Assembly (NCBI GenBank): GCA_907163375.1
Contig: CAJQUW010014356.1
Span: 167,343 to 231,342 of the forward strand
Direction of reading: 5' to 3'
DNA: 64,000 bases
From: Prostheceraeus crozeri
Taxonomy: Eukaryota; Platyhelminthes; Polycladida; Euryleptidae
This document shows, in pieces, positions 1 to 12,743 of the stretch. Both the position numbers and the translations under genes were made by a program. Under the pieces are notes generated by a model that saw only the letters and a program-made list of their open reading frames with translations, did not search any database and had not been told where the DNA came from. The stretch's first letter is position 1. Every line of letters begins with the position of its first letter.

Positions 1-9
1 TCTTGAAAT

Positions 10-143
10 TGAAATAAGTAAATACTGAGCAATCAGTTAATTGAAATTAGTAAATATTTAGCAATCAATTAATTGAAATTGGCATTCTAGAGCAATCAAT
101 TAATCGACATTAGTAAATACTGAGCAATCAGTTAATTGAAATT
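10..143. repeat. Tandem repeat, about 32 bp x 4
   Basis: Four imperfect head-to-tail copies of a unit of about 32 bp, each containing AGCAATCA(G/A)TTAAT followed by TGAAATT. Copies begin near 10, 42, 74 and 105. It is non-coding and lies in the intron or upstream region of the methyltransferase exon. Confidence 0.8.
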
Positions 144-351
144 CAGTTGATTTCTGATAATTCCTGGTCTTTACTAAATGAGGACATGAAAATTCCCAGG
201 GAGATTGAATTTACCAAAGCATTCGACTTGTGTGAAATGATTTGCTTATGCAGTGGCAGCTTTTTGGAGTGCCGTGCGTGACTTCTTGAAGTTGATCATG
301 AGCAGTGAGATTTTACTATGATTCTTATTTCCTTTCAGGTGATTGAATACA

Positions 352-1368
352 ATGATTGGATTGCGTCTGATTATCCGAAGAAATCCCATCAAAGTATTCA
401 TCTCAAGTTTCGTCCTTTTATTATGTGTCTATCATTGGTATCCAATGGCCAAGAGGAGTATTGAAGAACAAATCAAATGTTACAAATATTTCTACAATGC
501 AATGCCAAGAATGACTAAAGAAATAGCAAGCCTGTACAGTCCCACAATTGTTAGTCGAAAGGAAATCTCAAAAGTTTGTATCTACAATCCCTCTGATAGT
601 TTGAAAACATCTTCTGCAAACATGACGATTGGTACTTTACAGACTTTGGCGGGTTCTGTGAAAATTTACACGCACGGGTATGAAGACATTCAGGTTTCAC
701 GAATTATTTTACAATATCACACATGGGAAGCACACAATGGACGCATGGTTGAAGGATTTCTTCAAGCTGATCCAGATTTACACTTCATTGATATTGGCAC
801 AAATATTGGCGTTTTCGCATTAACTGCTGCGAAAAATAATCGTAAAGTTGTAGCTATTGACGCTAACAAAATGAATATTGATCTTTTATCTCGTAGCATA
901 GTTGTGAACAACTTTTCGAACCTCGTAACAATAGTTTACAACGCTCTATCAAATGAGCGGGGTAAAGTTCTGATTCATATTCTAAAATCGAACATGGGTG
1001 GATCTAAAGTTGCTAAAATTAATGAAAATATCAAGAATTCTTTGTCAATTGACGCAGTATTATTAGATGACCTAATTCCTTATATTCCTTTCAAGCGAGC
1101 TATGATGAAGATCGATGTTGAAGCATTTGAGCACTTTGTGATGGCAGGAGGGAGGCGATTTTTTCTAGAAATTGATATTCCTTATGTTCTAATTGAGTGG
1201 GGCAGTCAAATGAAGTCGCTAGATGAAAAATACATCGGTCTTGCATTTCTACATAACTTTTTCAAAGAACACGGCTACTCTCCGTACAGCCCAACAAGCC
1301 TAGTGAGATTGGCGGACTATTTCTGCATGTGGCCTTTTGATGTACTTTTCATGCGAGAAAGATTATAA
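352..1368 (+). CDS. FkbM-like SAM-dependent methyltransferase, last exon
   Basis: A 338-residue ORF with the hallmarks of the FkbM family. Residues about 12-31 form a single hydrophobic segment (IKVFISSFVLLLCVYHWY), which suggests a type II membrane protein of the secretory pathway. Residues about 144-156 carry the S-adenosylmethionine motif I (FIDIGTNIGVFAL), followed by an acidic loop (VVAIDANK). Residues about 251-262 read MMKIDVEAFEH, the family's (M/I)KIDVEG-E motif with the usual glycine replaced by alanine. I chose the ATG at 352; the frame is open a few codons further up but only from a non-ATG codon. A good 3' splice site (TTTCCTTTCAG, ending at 339) lies just upstream, so this exon probably contains the whole coding region after a 5'UTR intron. 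FkbM enzymes methylate sugars or other small acceptors; the substrate cannot be told from sequence. It is the best host gene in the window. Confidence 0.75.
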   Translation: MIGLRLIIRRNPIKVFISSFVLLLCVYHWYPMAKRSIEEQIKCYKYFYNAMPRMTKEIASLYSPTIVSRKEISKVCIYNPSDSLKTSSANMTIGTLQTLAGSVKIYTHGYEDIQVSRIILQYHTWEAHNGRMVEGFLQADPDLHFIDIGTNIGVFALTAAKNNRKVVAIDANKMNIDLLSRSIVVNNFSNLVTIVYNALSNERGKVLIHILKSNMGGSKVAKINENIKNSLSIDAVLLDDLIPYIPFKRAMMKIDVEAFEHFVMAGGRRFFLEIDIPYVLIEWGSQMKSLDEKYIGLAFLHNFFKEHGYSPYSPTSLVRLADYFCMWPFDVLFMRERL

Positions 1369-2149
1369 TCAGTCACTGAAAGTTCAGATTTTGACAGAGC
1401 TATTAGTGCGAGAAAAGTGCGATTCAAAATAGTATTCAAGCTAAACAGAAGTAGACTTCAAATGATATACAACGTTGCAAAATATACATAGACATTTTAG
1501 AATTCTTCACAGTTATTAAGGCAGCCCTAATGAGGATTGACGAGCGTTCCCACAGGCAAAGTTAAAAGTTTCTATCAAAGCATTTAAATTGAAGCTATGA
1601 TAAAACACGGGCGAACGAAAATTACATATTGTTGAATATGTCTATATTTAGTCAATGTAATTGAAAATTTAACATTTTATATGTCAATTTGTTGACACAG
1701 ATTTTAGCAGTGAATGAATTAGAATCGTCTAACATTAGATATTTAACATTACCTTTTATCAAATCTTGAATATATTTTTTTACGACCAAGTACATTTTGA
1801 TTACAAAAAAGCATAACAGGATAAGGTAAGAGTAGGTACGAAAGTCAAAGAAAGAAAAGTAAGAGGTAAGTCGTCAACAAAATTCACTTGGGATTCCAGC
1901 CGCATCATCGAAGCCTAAGTCCGGTTCTCCATTTTCTGCGTGAACCTCTAATACAGCGGCTTGTTGCCCTTATTATCACATTACCTTTTTGACATCACCT
2001 TCAAATAAATATCGCCGATAAGCCATACTTCTATGACAAAGATCTATTTCATGGATATCTTAGCTACATATCTCTGTAAATCTATGGCTTAATTAGTTGA
2101 TGTGATTTGTTTTAAATATCATTTGTATAGCTAATCCCGATGTCTATAT
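1369..2149. other. Non-coding AT-rich stretch
   Basis: Downstream of the methyltransferase. I see no ORF with recognisable protein features and no element ends. Confidence 0.6.
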
Positions 2150-2349
2150 TCAACAATAGCAATGTTAATATTTTCTATATTTTCATATATTTCAATATAT
2201 TTCATATATTATATTTCAATAGCTCGTTCTATATTTTCAATGTCGTATAGACATCGTATTAACATTGCTATATTGAAGATTACCTTTCAAATGACAGCTT
2301 GGTCGGTGCGTAGCGCCAGACGATTTAGGCTGATCATTTGAAAGGTAAT
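2150..2349. repeat. Two adjacent inverted repeats (fold-back sequence)
   Basis: First pair: 2150-2170 (AATAGCAATGTTAATA core) against 2256-2277 (TATTAACATTGCTAT core). Second pair, immediately next to it: 2279-2295 (ATTACCTTTCAAATGA) against 2334-2349 (TCATTTGAAAGGTAAT), an exact 16-bp complement around a GC-richer loop. It could be a MITE remnant; no target duplication was found. Confidence 0.6.
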
Positions 2350-2350
2350 A

Positions 2351-2829
2351 TATGCATTGTTACTGAACTTAAAATCTATGACATAAAAAACCCAACATTT
2401 TGATTTGTAAAAGACTCAAATCTATGATAATTTCTACATAGCCCATGCAGCTCAGAGTAGTATGTCAAGCTTGAGATATACGAGTCCAAATTGTGAATCA
2501 TAGGAATCACCTCAATGTCATTTTCACTGGGAATGCGAAGATGGATGGTGAAATGCTCCTACCTCAATGGTATTACATAGCAAATTACACGGCCTTAATC
2601 ATGCAATTAAGGCCGTCTAATTTGGAATTGGAGGTATATAAACGACTTTCATAGAAAAATGACATGTGAAATATCGGCGGACAGCCCTACTTAGTAACAA
2701 TGTCTAACACAGATTGCGACACCGCTAAGTCACATATTAGGCTTAAATTTCATGTATGTCCTGGTTGGCGTACCAATAGCATGACATAATGCCATATAAT
2801 TTCCTTTCCCAACAAAATGAATGTGTCAG
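2351..2829. other. Non-coding stretch
   Basis: No gene or element end recognised. Confidence 0.5.
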
Positions 2830-2990
2830 AGATATGCTGTGTCATAATGTTAATATATAACACGATGAATTCGATTCTCTGGAGCACGTGTTTTTCTCTC
2901 AAACCAACGAAAACAGGAGACGCATATTCAAATGCCGATCGCATGAGCATGGCCTTATGTAGCTCTGAAGCTGGAAGTCTCTTCAATTAT
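2830..2990 (-). pseudogene. LINE reverse transcriptase C-terminal relic
   Basis: The minus-strand translation contains ELHKAMLMRSAFEYASPV followed by FVGL, resembling the region after the polymerase core of jockey/CR1-type LINE proteins (consensus near R..EYASPVF.GL). The same kind of segment is seen in the LINE fragment at 59.5-59.8 kb (IIEHASPVLANIS). It is short, has no flanking RT motifs, and is a dead fragment at most. Confidence 0.4.
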
Positions 2991-3908
2991 CTCACAAAAC
3001 AAATTCTTGGTCCTGTTCGACAGAGATGTTGGTCAAGAATGAACGGACAACGAATTGTCAGGAGTGCTTTTTTCTGAGCATTCAAAGGTAATGCGTTCTT
3101 TAATCGAATGCCCGACGATTTCTTCCGCTTCCGAAAGTATCATGATATTGACTCAATTCGCGTGTCCGGGAGAGGCACTTCTGACTTTTGATCTTAAGTC
3201 TTGATATGAGTGAAGCAGTAGTTGTCATATTCAGTGCTTACCCTACTACACCTAATTACAAATTGGCACTTGTATCACTAAATGTAGCTGCTTCTAATTT
3301 TCTCATTATGATCAGAACGAAGTTTGTATTTTCTCAGAATACTGACATTCGAAATCAGAAAATCTCAGCATCATTCCATCAATGACAACTTTACACAATG
3401 CGGATTGGTGTGTCATGAGGCAATTTCATTGTAGCATTCTCAAACACTCTCTTGGTCGTTTAATATTTTTTATTACACACGTGTTGGGAAAATATGACGT
3501 TTTCATTTCACAATTTCCAAAAGGTCAACATTTTCATAAATTTGAAAAATATTTGACTTTTTGGCAAGTCGAAAAAACGCATACAAGTCAGTTAGGGTTT
3601 ACGACAGAAACTTTGTGGAGACTGCGAAGCGTTAACGTCAGAACCTATAACTCGTAAAAAAGTGGAAAATGAAGAGAAAGGGACTCGAAATAGGGAGATG
3701 TGTAGCCCATGTCTGGTCTCCAATAATTGGAAGCGGAAGCGGTTGAGTAGAAGCGGAAGCAAATAAAAATCAAACGCTTCCGCAGCCATGATCTGAAGTG
3801 CGTCAGGAAGCCAGAAACTTCCCGAAAATGTCTTCGTAGCTAAATTAATTTTATATGGCCTAGCTGGCTTGTCGAATTCAATAAAAGTGGAACTTCCGAG
3901 ACGAATTA
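2991..3908. other. Non-coding stretch
   Basis: No gene recognised. ORFs here are short and have no family motifs. Confidence 0.5.
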
Positions 3909-3941
3909 GGGTAAACTCGGCTAATTTGGACATTTTTACTA

Positions 3942-4663
3942 CAGGGATGCGGAGTCGGAGTCCCGGAGTCCTATCATTTTTGCTGGAGTCGGAGTCCTAT
4001 CAAATGATGGGACTCCGGCCTATAGACCCGGAATATAATACAAACAAATTATTTATCCTCGTGCATGGCTGTCACTGTCTTGATGTCAACTTTCTCCGTC
4101 ATGCAAAAGTACAGAGACACTGCTGCATGCAAAGCTTGAGGGAATGAACCGTGATAGTGAGAATTGTCTTTTCACACGGTGATTTAGTAGAGAAGACAAA
4201 CCTTTCTAGCCTCGATCACACCTACACGCACCAAAGGTCATATCAGAGACAAATATGAAATACTAGTCTATTTGAGAACATTGTCTCTTACCCTCACGTT
4301 AATCTTGTGTGATGGCTCCTCCAAAGCGCATATTAAAATGTAAAGTGTACTCATATTTTTTGGAGAAGGATGGGGATTTTCCTGCCTGGTAGAGACTGGA
4401 GTTAAACCGTGTGAAGCACATATCAACAAGAAGGGAGGAGCTGAGTATGCATTCAAGTGAAAGCGACATTTGATTAACATTCATCGATAATGATTGATAA
4501 TTGATACAGCAATGATTACTAAAAATAATTAGCCTGTAATGATCAAGTAAGCCTATAATGATATATGATGTAGGTTTACCAGTTTTTTCAAAAAACTAGG
4601 CTATGTATATACTTGCCACCCGGAGTCGGAGTCCTATCAAAATGATAGGACTCCACATCTCTG
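3942..4663. mobile_element. hAT non-autonomous element, copy 1
   Basis: 722 bp with inverted ends CAGGGATGCGGAGTC...GGACTCCACATCTCTG and a perfect 8-bp target duplication TTTTACTA (3934-3941, 4664-4671), diagnostic of hAT transposition. The interior is non-coding, with GGAGTCGGAGTCC repeats near both ends. A second copy lies at 10499-11209. Confidence 0.85.
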
Positions 4664-5649
4664 TTTTACTAACACCTATCTAATACATGCAATGCTATTC
4701 GTCTAATTTGAACACCACATCAGTCTAATTTGGATACCTACTCGACTAAATTGGACACCTTATGCTAGCACCTATTTAATACATAGAATGCTCCTCGGAT
4801 AATTTGGACAGTACAATTTCAAACTTACTTTCTTTTACTTAAGAATGATTTACCTACTAATGAATATTACGACTAGAATATTTCAGTAGGCTAAAGGTGC
4901 TGCAATTTGATGATTTTTTGCATAACGGCTAACGCTCATCAGAAAATAATTTTAGAGGTAAAAACTAGAATCATATAATGTATATATATTGTATAGATTA
5001 GGGCCCTGAAACTGAACTAGATGGCCTTTATATGCGTCACACTTAATGTACCGGTACGTAGATTATATAGTCCATTGATCCAGAAAAAAATTTCAAAGCA
5101 AGATTGTGATCTGAATATATTCATATATGTTCATAAAAAACACTATTATCAAATACAAATGTATGTTTGCAAATATTAATCATATAAACCATATCAAATA
5201 CCGTGCACTTAGGCTATATGCATTTTCATGAATGTCAATCAATTCTGAACAGATATACACTCCTCACTATACAATTATAAATGAATAAACTCCGAACGTG
5301 AATTACTAACATTTCAACAAGATAACATTTCCATCACTTTTTTAGCGCAAACTGCACAGAAAAAGTTCCAACAGTACATTTGCCACAATCTTTGTGCTCT
5401 CATCGTTTACAACACATGCATTGAAGCCATTCAACCCCAGTCGCATCGTCTTTATAGCGAACCCCAAAGATTGGCATATGTTTTCATCAACTACCGAAGA
5501 AGAGGATTTGCGAATAGGCCTACATTCAACAGGTGCTTTTGATTTTGCTCTAGGTGCATTGTGACCGATTGATGACTCTCGCATCCTACAAAATGCATCC
5601 AACGCAGCCTTTCTATTCGAATGCAAAGGCGGACCTAAACTCTCCAAAA

Positions 5650-6345
5650 GACACCTCCTCAGGCATATCTAGAGTGTCTAATTGAAGAGAAGTAGAGGGT
5701 GCAGAGGCAGACCATCAGCTGTCGTAGTGATGCCATCTTCTTCTGGAAGAGTACATGGAGATGCTTTACTTCCCACATTTTGCAGAGCACATGTATAAAC
5801 AGACAAAAACACATTGTTTTCATCACTTTTGGGAGAAGTTGATTCCTCATTACCTTCAATCTGGCTGGAGCCAAGAAGTTCTTTGGAAATAAAAAACTAT
5901 GTTTTGATAATGTGTCAAATGATAGCGGAAATACTCCAGTCCTCCGGAAGCCTGACACAGCATTTTCTTTTTTGCACGCAGTTTTACAGGCTCCCGAGAA
6001 CAACATACGGAAAGAAGTCTTCTTCGAAATTACTATACCGGGGTTTTTATCAATAAATGATCGGCATCTTTCTTGCCATGATCGCTTCAAGGGGCCAAAA
6101 ACACTAACATCAAGGGATGGTTGAAGACAAAGTCAAGGCAAACTAATCAACTCGACATTGTCTTTTGAGGCTTCCTGAAAGAGTTCCCTTTTCTGTCTAC
6201 TCACCATCGATTCACACAAACGTCCTTCTTGTGCATTTGTCAATGGAGTTAGTCGGCCAATCGTAGACATGGCGTTGAAATCGCCTTTGAGCCAAAGTGG
6301 ACGCAACGATGGTCCTCGGAATTTAATGTCTTTTCGCGATAGCAC
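5650..6345 (-). pseudogene. pogo/jerky-type DDE transposase, C-terminal relic
   Basis: The minus strand carries two frames that together match the C-terminal half of DDE_1 (pogo/Tigger/jerky) transposases. Around 6133-6190 the text DNVELISLP precedes the usual HxTxxLQP region; it continues near 6060-6125 as LDVSVFGPLKRSW. Then comes FRMLFSGACKTACKKENAV and SGFRRTGVFPLSFDTL, the well-known A.....(N/A)V.SGFR.TGIFP.(N/D) signature. At least one frameshift and stop codons separate the parts. It sits inside the 5.27-kb TA-flanked element and is the evidence for its family. The N-terminal helix-turn-helix half was not found. Confidence 0.65.
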
Positions 6346-9182
6346 CTAAGCGAATTCTGTTCAATCCTCCAAGGAATAAATGGCGCTCGGGTTCTGTAGC
6401 GCATGTACATAGACCTACCTGTAGAGTCGTGGATACCTACGCGTTCATGTACAATAGAACTATAGGTTCCATAAGCGCTAATTATTCTTGAGGTACTGGA
6501 ATTGAGGTCCATAGTAGAATGGTCGTCATCGTGCACAAACACTATTGCACTTTGGAAAGTTTATTTAGGCTTACAATTATTAATTACAAAATATTAATAT
6601 AATAATTAATTATTACAAAATTATCAAAGTTATCTGCCTCTTATTTGTCATTTATATTGTAATGAGCATTTCATGTAAAATTCCAGATTAACACAAAAAA
6701 GTAAGCTCTGTCCAAATTGCATGTAAGCATGCGACTATGCCTATAGCCTCGAAAAGGTGGATATAGCCACAAGCAATCATTTCAAAGAACTGTACACAAA
6801 CCCCATCGAAAACTTCGTAATAATTTTTTCTAAACGTATCTTAGCGCATTTCTATGCAGACATGGGCCTATAGACCTTAAACCCTGTGGGAACGCATCTT
6901 GCTAATATCAACAGATTATCTGGCGAGGTAGCGATTTGGTGGATAATTTTTTTAAAGGTTCATTTTCGTGTAAAAACTATCTCCGCATGTGAAAATGGTC
7001 ATCATTTATCCAAAAACATGTGTAAAATTAAAAAACGACAGGTGGCGAAAAAGTTGCTATAATTAGCTGGTAGATATTTGTTTACTAATGCGAGCTGATT
7101 TTTCGCCAACCGGCGAAATCGTGGATATTGTAGCAACTAATTAGTGGTAAGTAGTAATGTTCGTATATTACCTTCACATGAAAATATATTGTATACTCAG
7201 TCTGATCTGATAAAAAGGGATCTTTTTTTTAATTCACGAAGGCTTAAACTAAAAAAAGTATTTGTCTTCCATAAATGTCGCAGTAAATACTATGATATTG
7301 TTCAAATATTTGTCATTGTTGTAAATTATTGAATGTCAAGAGATGTTATGAAAATTGATATATGCGGATTCTCTATATAATTCTTATCATTATCAAAGAA
7401 TGATAGTCTGCACTTATTTCTTAGATAGATTAGCCATATGTGAGGGATAGTGAGGAGGTGAGGGAGGGAATAGAGCCTCGACTGTAGAGGCGGATTACTA
7501 AAGAAAACAAGAGAGAAAGTCAAAAGTAAAAGGTGACATATAGAGCGCGAATTGTCGCCGGCGAACTTCGCCAGCGAATATCCCGCAAATATGACTGAAC
7601 TTTAGCATGATATTCTGCAGCTGACATTCGCCAGTTTTTCGCAAGATTCGTTCCCACAGGGAAGCAGTACTTATCAATAGCGTCTTCTTTTCTCGAACAT
7701 TTGGAGGCTTCGAACTCCCTATTCTCATCTCTATCACGGTCCACTGCTGATAATGCTGATCGCGTTTAGAGACTATCGACATAATGGGTATACCCATCTA
7801 GATTATGTCTGAGATTATGCAATCAAGTTATCAGTCTTTGACCTACTATCTGAATTTAATGAGTCCTATGTACATGTACAAGCGGAGGGTTCACTCCTGT
7901 GAATCATGTTATGCTTAGTGCATGGGTATCTATAGATCACTGCCTTAGGCCATGCCTATGTCTTTCAATTTTGTAGCCAAGAGATAGGGCCTGCCCATTA
8001 ATTGTACAGTAAATAGACTGTGCACAAACCTTACTTAAATATTAGAGTATAATGAAGACACTATACCGTACTTATGATCTTAAGTTATAAACAGCTGCAC
8101 GTACCTACAGCAATCTAAAACCTTCTTCAATGGTTCGACTCAAATAGAGAGTCTTCTTTGTTGATATAGGCCTAGGACCACAATAATATAACCTTTTGTT
8201 AATCAATAGGCCTTTGTATCATTCGTGTTTGCCAGAGTTATAGTATAGATCGACTTCATACGATTTTAATTGCTCACAGGCTATAACAAACTTATCATTG
8301 CAGCCAGTGTCCAAATTAGCCTAAAAGTGTCATTACCCTATAAATAAAAGTGATAACCCTAAACATGGTGTCCAAGTTTTCAGCGTCCTTAATTTAATAA
8401 TATCTGGACATAGATTCTCATTTAAATAACCTACAAGCTCAAAACGTAATATTGATTTCCATAGCTAAGTCAGCATATAAAATTCACCGCTTGTGGTACT
8501 CACTTTCACTTTCCGCGCATCCGTTGAAAATAAGGATTCGGCTGCACTTTGCTTACGTGATTTTCTCATACATGCGAACTTGAGGGGTTCTTCTATTCTT
8601 TCCCCCCACATTTCTGTTGTTGACAGCCGGAAGTGTTGCATCGTCAAAGATCTTCTCTTGCTCCTATCTCTTCTCACTAACGTCGCATAGCTTTAAGTGT
8701 GTAAAACTCCTCTTATCTGACTTGTAGAACATTTACATCCTCAGAATTACTACTCATAATTTGTCTGTATACAGCAATCACACGAAGTTCATGATCACAG
8801 CTGTACCTTGTATTCTAAATGAGTATCCAAGGGACCAATCCTTCATCCCAGGGTTCAAGTAAGACTTCTCAGACGTGCTGTAGTGTCACTCAGTGACAGA
8901 TGAAGTCTACTCTAAACCCAATGTGACCAACTTTGGCGAAATTTGATGATTTTGGAAAACTTGAAAAATGTGGGGTGGAAGAATAGAAGTAGAAGAACCA
9001 TCTTGCCTTGTGTTGCTATTGACAACGTATTCGATAAAGTGACTCACATTGACCTTAATCTAATCTGCGGTGAGGATCCCGGTATCTATTCTCATCATAC
9101 ATGATTGATTAAGACTTCCAATTCCTGCAGAAATTAAGAAGTGTCCAAATTAGCCGAGTGTCCACGTTAGCCGAGTTTACCC

Positions 9183-10498
9183 TAATTGATTTGAATGATG
9201 TATTTGAATGATAGGCCTACAAGGACATCAACCGTTTCATAATCCATATGGTCATCTTCCAAGGCATCTAAATCCTAAAATTGCCGCCATTCTGGCAGAA
9301 TAGGGGGAGAATTTGAGTAGTAATGAAAATTCCAGAAATATATTAGAATTCTCTAGCGTATAAGAAAGCTAGAAAACATAGATATGTCTAGCTTATGGTT
9401 TGTAAAAGAACAGTTATATATGTTTAAAAAAGTCCATCAAAAAGTATCAACTAACCCTGTAGGGCAAGTTTGTTGATACACTCGATAAGGTTAGTTGACA
9501 CAAGTTTTACTAAATTAATATATCATAATTGTTCCATATTATGCCTATATAAATACGAAATTGATGCTATATAGCACCAATTTAAAAATTTACTATAGAG
9601 CTCATAGACCAAACGTTAGATTTTGTCAATTATGCAGCATTTTGATGCTGTGGATTAAATACCATTGGCCCATTGTTATGATGCCTGTCATTTAAGGATC
9701 ACGATGATGTGGTAGCAAAATAGTAGAGTAGAGTAGCTCTATCGTGAATGACAATATGAGGCAAGCATGACGATGAGCTTGAGCTTGCGCATTGTACATT
9801 ATGGCATATTTTGCTGATGACTAATATTTATGATTACTGATTTCTTTCCTGTGTCAGTTAGGCCTGCATGTACATGCACATGTCTTCCGTATCTGTCTTT
9901 GGGGAGGCCAGCTATACCTCTCATGGAAGCAGATGTCTCATCAAGCACACTTGAATTTAATTCTTTATTGATTCTTTATCATCACATTATTTAAAAAATG
10001 TCAACAATCTCGTCGGCAGAACTTTGATGAGTTTTATACGTTGAATGCTGTGTAGGCCTATCAGACCTATCACTACTCTGCCTTATAAAGCAATCACGCT
10101 GAACGATTCATGCTACTAAGATAAACACTGACCAAAACCTAATATCAAACCAAAAGCAATCGAAAACTTCTCCTGAACCAACCCTAAAAAAATAATGACC
10201 CAAACCTCATTTTCATTAATTTTTGCATAAACCGCATGATAGGATGATAGGAATTCGAAGTCGATGTGGCCTAAAAGGATCCCACCTATATCTATAGTCA
10301 TAGCTATCATCATTCATGGATATCCATGCTTGATAAACCTACAACTTTCAAGCTTCAGAAAATATTACTGTCAAAAATCTCATACAGTCTATGGTACGAC
10401 AACTTTCGTAAAAGACTTAAAAAGTCAATAAAAAGCCGTTTCAAACGGCTGCGTTGTATAAAGGCGTGTTTATTCAAATATCTTGCACTTTCTTTTTA
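9183..10498. other. Non-coding stretch
   Basis: No gene or repeat ends recognised between the pogo-type element and the second hAT copy. Confidence 0.5.
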
Positions 10499-11209
10499 CA
10501 GGGATGCGGAGTCGGAGTCCCGGAGTCCTATCATTTTTTCTGGAGTCGGAGTCCTGGACTCCGGCCTATAACTAGACGCGAAATATAATGCAAACAAATT
10601 ATTTGTGCTCGTGCATAGTTGTCACTGTCTTGATGTCAAACTTTCTCCGTCAAAGAAAAGCACAGAGACACTGCTGCACGCAAAGCTTGTAATAGTTGAG
10701 GGAATGAACCGTGATAGTGAAAAGAGGATTGTCTTTTCACACGGTGATTTAGTAGAGAAGACAAGCCTTCATAGCCTCGATCACACCTACACGCACCAAA
10801 GGTCACATCAGAGACAAAAATGAAATAGTAGTTCATTTGAGAACATTACCTCCTACCCTCACGTTAATCGTGTGTGATGGCTTCTCTAAAGCGCGTATTA
10901 AAATCGAAAGTGTACTCATATTTTTTGGAGAAGGATGGGGATTTTCCTGCTTGGTAGAGACTGGAGTTAAACCGTGTGAAGCACATATCAAGAAGATGGG
11001 AGGAGCCGAGTCGCATGCATCCAACTTAAAGCAAAATTTGATAAACTTTCATCGGAAATGATTGATGATTGATACAGCAATGACCACTAAAGATATGTTC
11101 AGGTATAAGTCTGTACAGATGTCAGGTACAAATCAACCTCCGCGAGTCGGAGTCCTATCAACGCCTGCGAGTCGGAGTCTTATCAAAAGGATAGGACTCC
11201 GCATCCCTG
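10499..11209. mobile_element. hAT non-autonomous element, copy 2
   Basis: 711 bp, closely similar along its length to 3942-4663, with ends CAGGGATGCGGAGTC...GACTCCGCATCCCTG. The 8-bp flanks (TCTTTTTA and TTTTATAT) do not match, so the target duplication has decayed or the insertion was rearranged. Two copies of one non-autonomous family in 7 kb. Confidence 0.8.
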
Positions 11210-12743
11210 TTTTATATTTAACGCATTCCAACCTTCATCTAACAAGCTCAATGCAGTCAATCGAACGCTTCGTATGTATTCAACATTTTCCTTTTAGGAG
11301 AATTGAAAGAGAATCATAAAACTTCCTACAAAAGGGAAGCATCTACATACTACTAGTAAAGCTGATACTACGTATCTCATCTATCTCAATCTCAGAATAG
11401 TATAAATTTACAATTTATGAACGGGGATGTACATTGACAGACCTTCCGATACCGGGCATTTAGCCTGGGACAGTGTCACATCTTGTAGACCAACACGATT
11501 TATAACTGAAATATGTATATCCAAAGAAATAGTACAACAATTTAACTTCCTCTTTCTGGGCCCGAGGACCGACCCGGTGTAACTGTCCAAAGTTTATTTG
11601 ACGTTGATGCTTCAACTATTTTAAAAACTTAAAAGTAAAGTGGTTCTCATGGAAAAATGTCTGATATCTAAAGTTAATGAACAATCTAAAGTTATACACC
11701 CAAAATCTTTGGCCTGGTGTGAAGTATATAGTTATCATAGAGTAGGCATGTTAGAGAGGCAACTCCGCATTTATCAAGTCCCCAATGTGTATACACTTTC
11801 GAATTTATTAAATGAACTAAAGGGAGATATAGTTGGTAATTGTTACCAAATGTGAGGTATGCAAATTTTTGCCAGTTTTGAAGAAATTTCCACGTAGGTA
11901 ATTGAGCAATCATGATTGTAATGGAAAAAGGAATGATGGTATTTTACAGATTGTCAGTGTCATGAGAACTTTGGAGATTTAATGTCTGTTAAATTAGCAA
12001 TTCGATGGGTTCCTATTACTTTCATGATGAACCTCAAGAGAATCTTCTTAAGCGTGAGAGCGTGATCATATCACAGGCAACCTGCCACTGACAAAGCAAA
12101 ATAACAGAATCAAAGAAAATGATTTCAATGAACTTTTAAAGATGTGCATGGGTCCACATCACTATTCAGATTCAAGAAATGAAACATGAATTTAGTGAAT
12201 CATAAAATCATGCCGGTGAAAATTGAATGAAAAACATGAAATTTCAGCCAAGAAAGCACGAATAGCATCGCGACTTTTTCATGAAGACTTCCATTATAAT
12301 ACAATTCATGAAATTCCCTTGATAATCAGCTTAATTTCCGCTTAGTTAGGATGCTTATTAGCAAATATTCATTCCTTTTGAAATCCAACTTGTTTCATAC
12401 TACTTACATAGGAGAGTCATCTCGGTAGTATATAAATTGGCAAAATTTTGACTTTTTCAAAACTGATCAAATAATGTTTTGGACCACAGGAACGTAATCT
12501 CCGCAAGAAACTGAATCTTTTCATATAAAATTTTTCACTGTATACAGATACTTTTTGAGTCGACAATCTACCCCCTACTCTATGGTATGTTACTCTCACC
12601 AGCAGTCCAAAGTTACTCCCCCTTTATCATGCCTTCTTGCTGTTTTGCGGTGTTTCCAATTCAAATTAGTGTTACTTCATCAATCTAAGCTTTCCGAGTT
12701 TGAATCTGCAATCAGATTCCAGAAAGTAGAAGTTGTGTTTGAT
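11210..12743. other. Non-coding stretch
   Basis: No gene recognised. The word GTCCAAAGTT(A/T) recurs near 11582, 12605 and 13870, which might be subterminal repeats of another decayed DNA transposon; no paired ends were found. Confidence 0.45.

Larger units (their letters stand above)
3909..9182. mobile_element. pogo/Tigger-type DNA transposon, 5.27 kb, decayed
   Basis: Terminal inverted repeats begin GGGTAAACTCGGCTAATTTG at 3909 and end with the complement (GAGTTTACCC) at 9182. A TA dinucleotide flanks both sides (3907-3908 and 9183-9184), the target duplication used by Tc1/mariner/pogo elements. Copies of the word CTAATTTGGA or its complement recur inside both ends (about 4680-4810, 8300-8325, 9140-9175), as expected for transposase binding sites. 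A decayed DDE_1-type transposase lies inside on the minus strand. A 722-bp hAT MITE is nested near the left end (3942-4663), so the unit was about 4.55 kb before that insertion. Confidence 0.65.

Noticed and set aside
6249-6542. 97-codon minus-strand ORF next to the pogo relic
   Set aside because: No match to the expected helix-turn-helix or DDE motifs; probably chance.
7498-7797. Minus-strand ORFs in the pogo-type element (contain KYCFPVGTNLAKNW)
   Set aside because: Could be a lost transposase or passenger exon, but no known motif was recognised, so not called.
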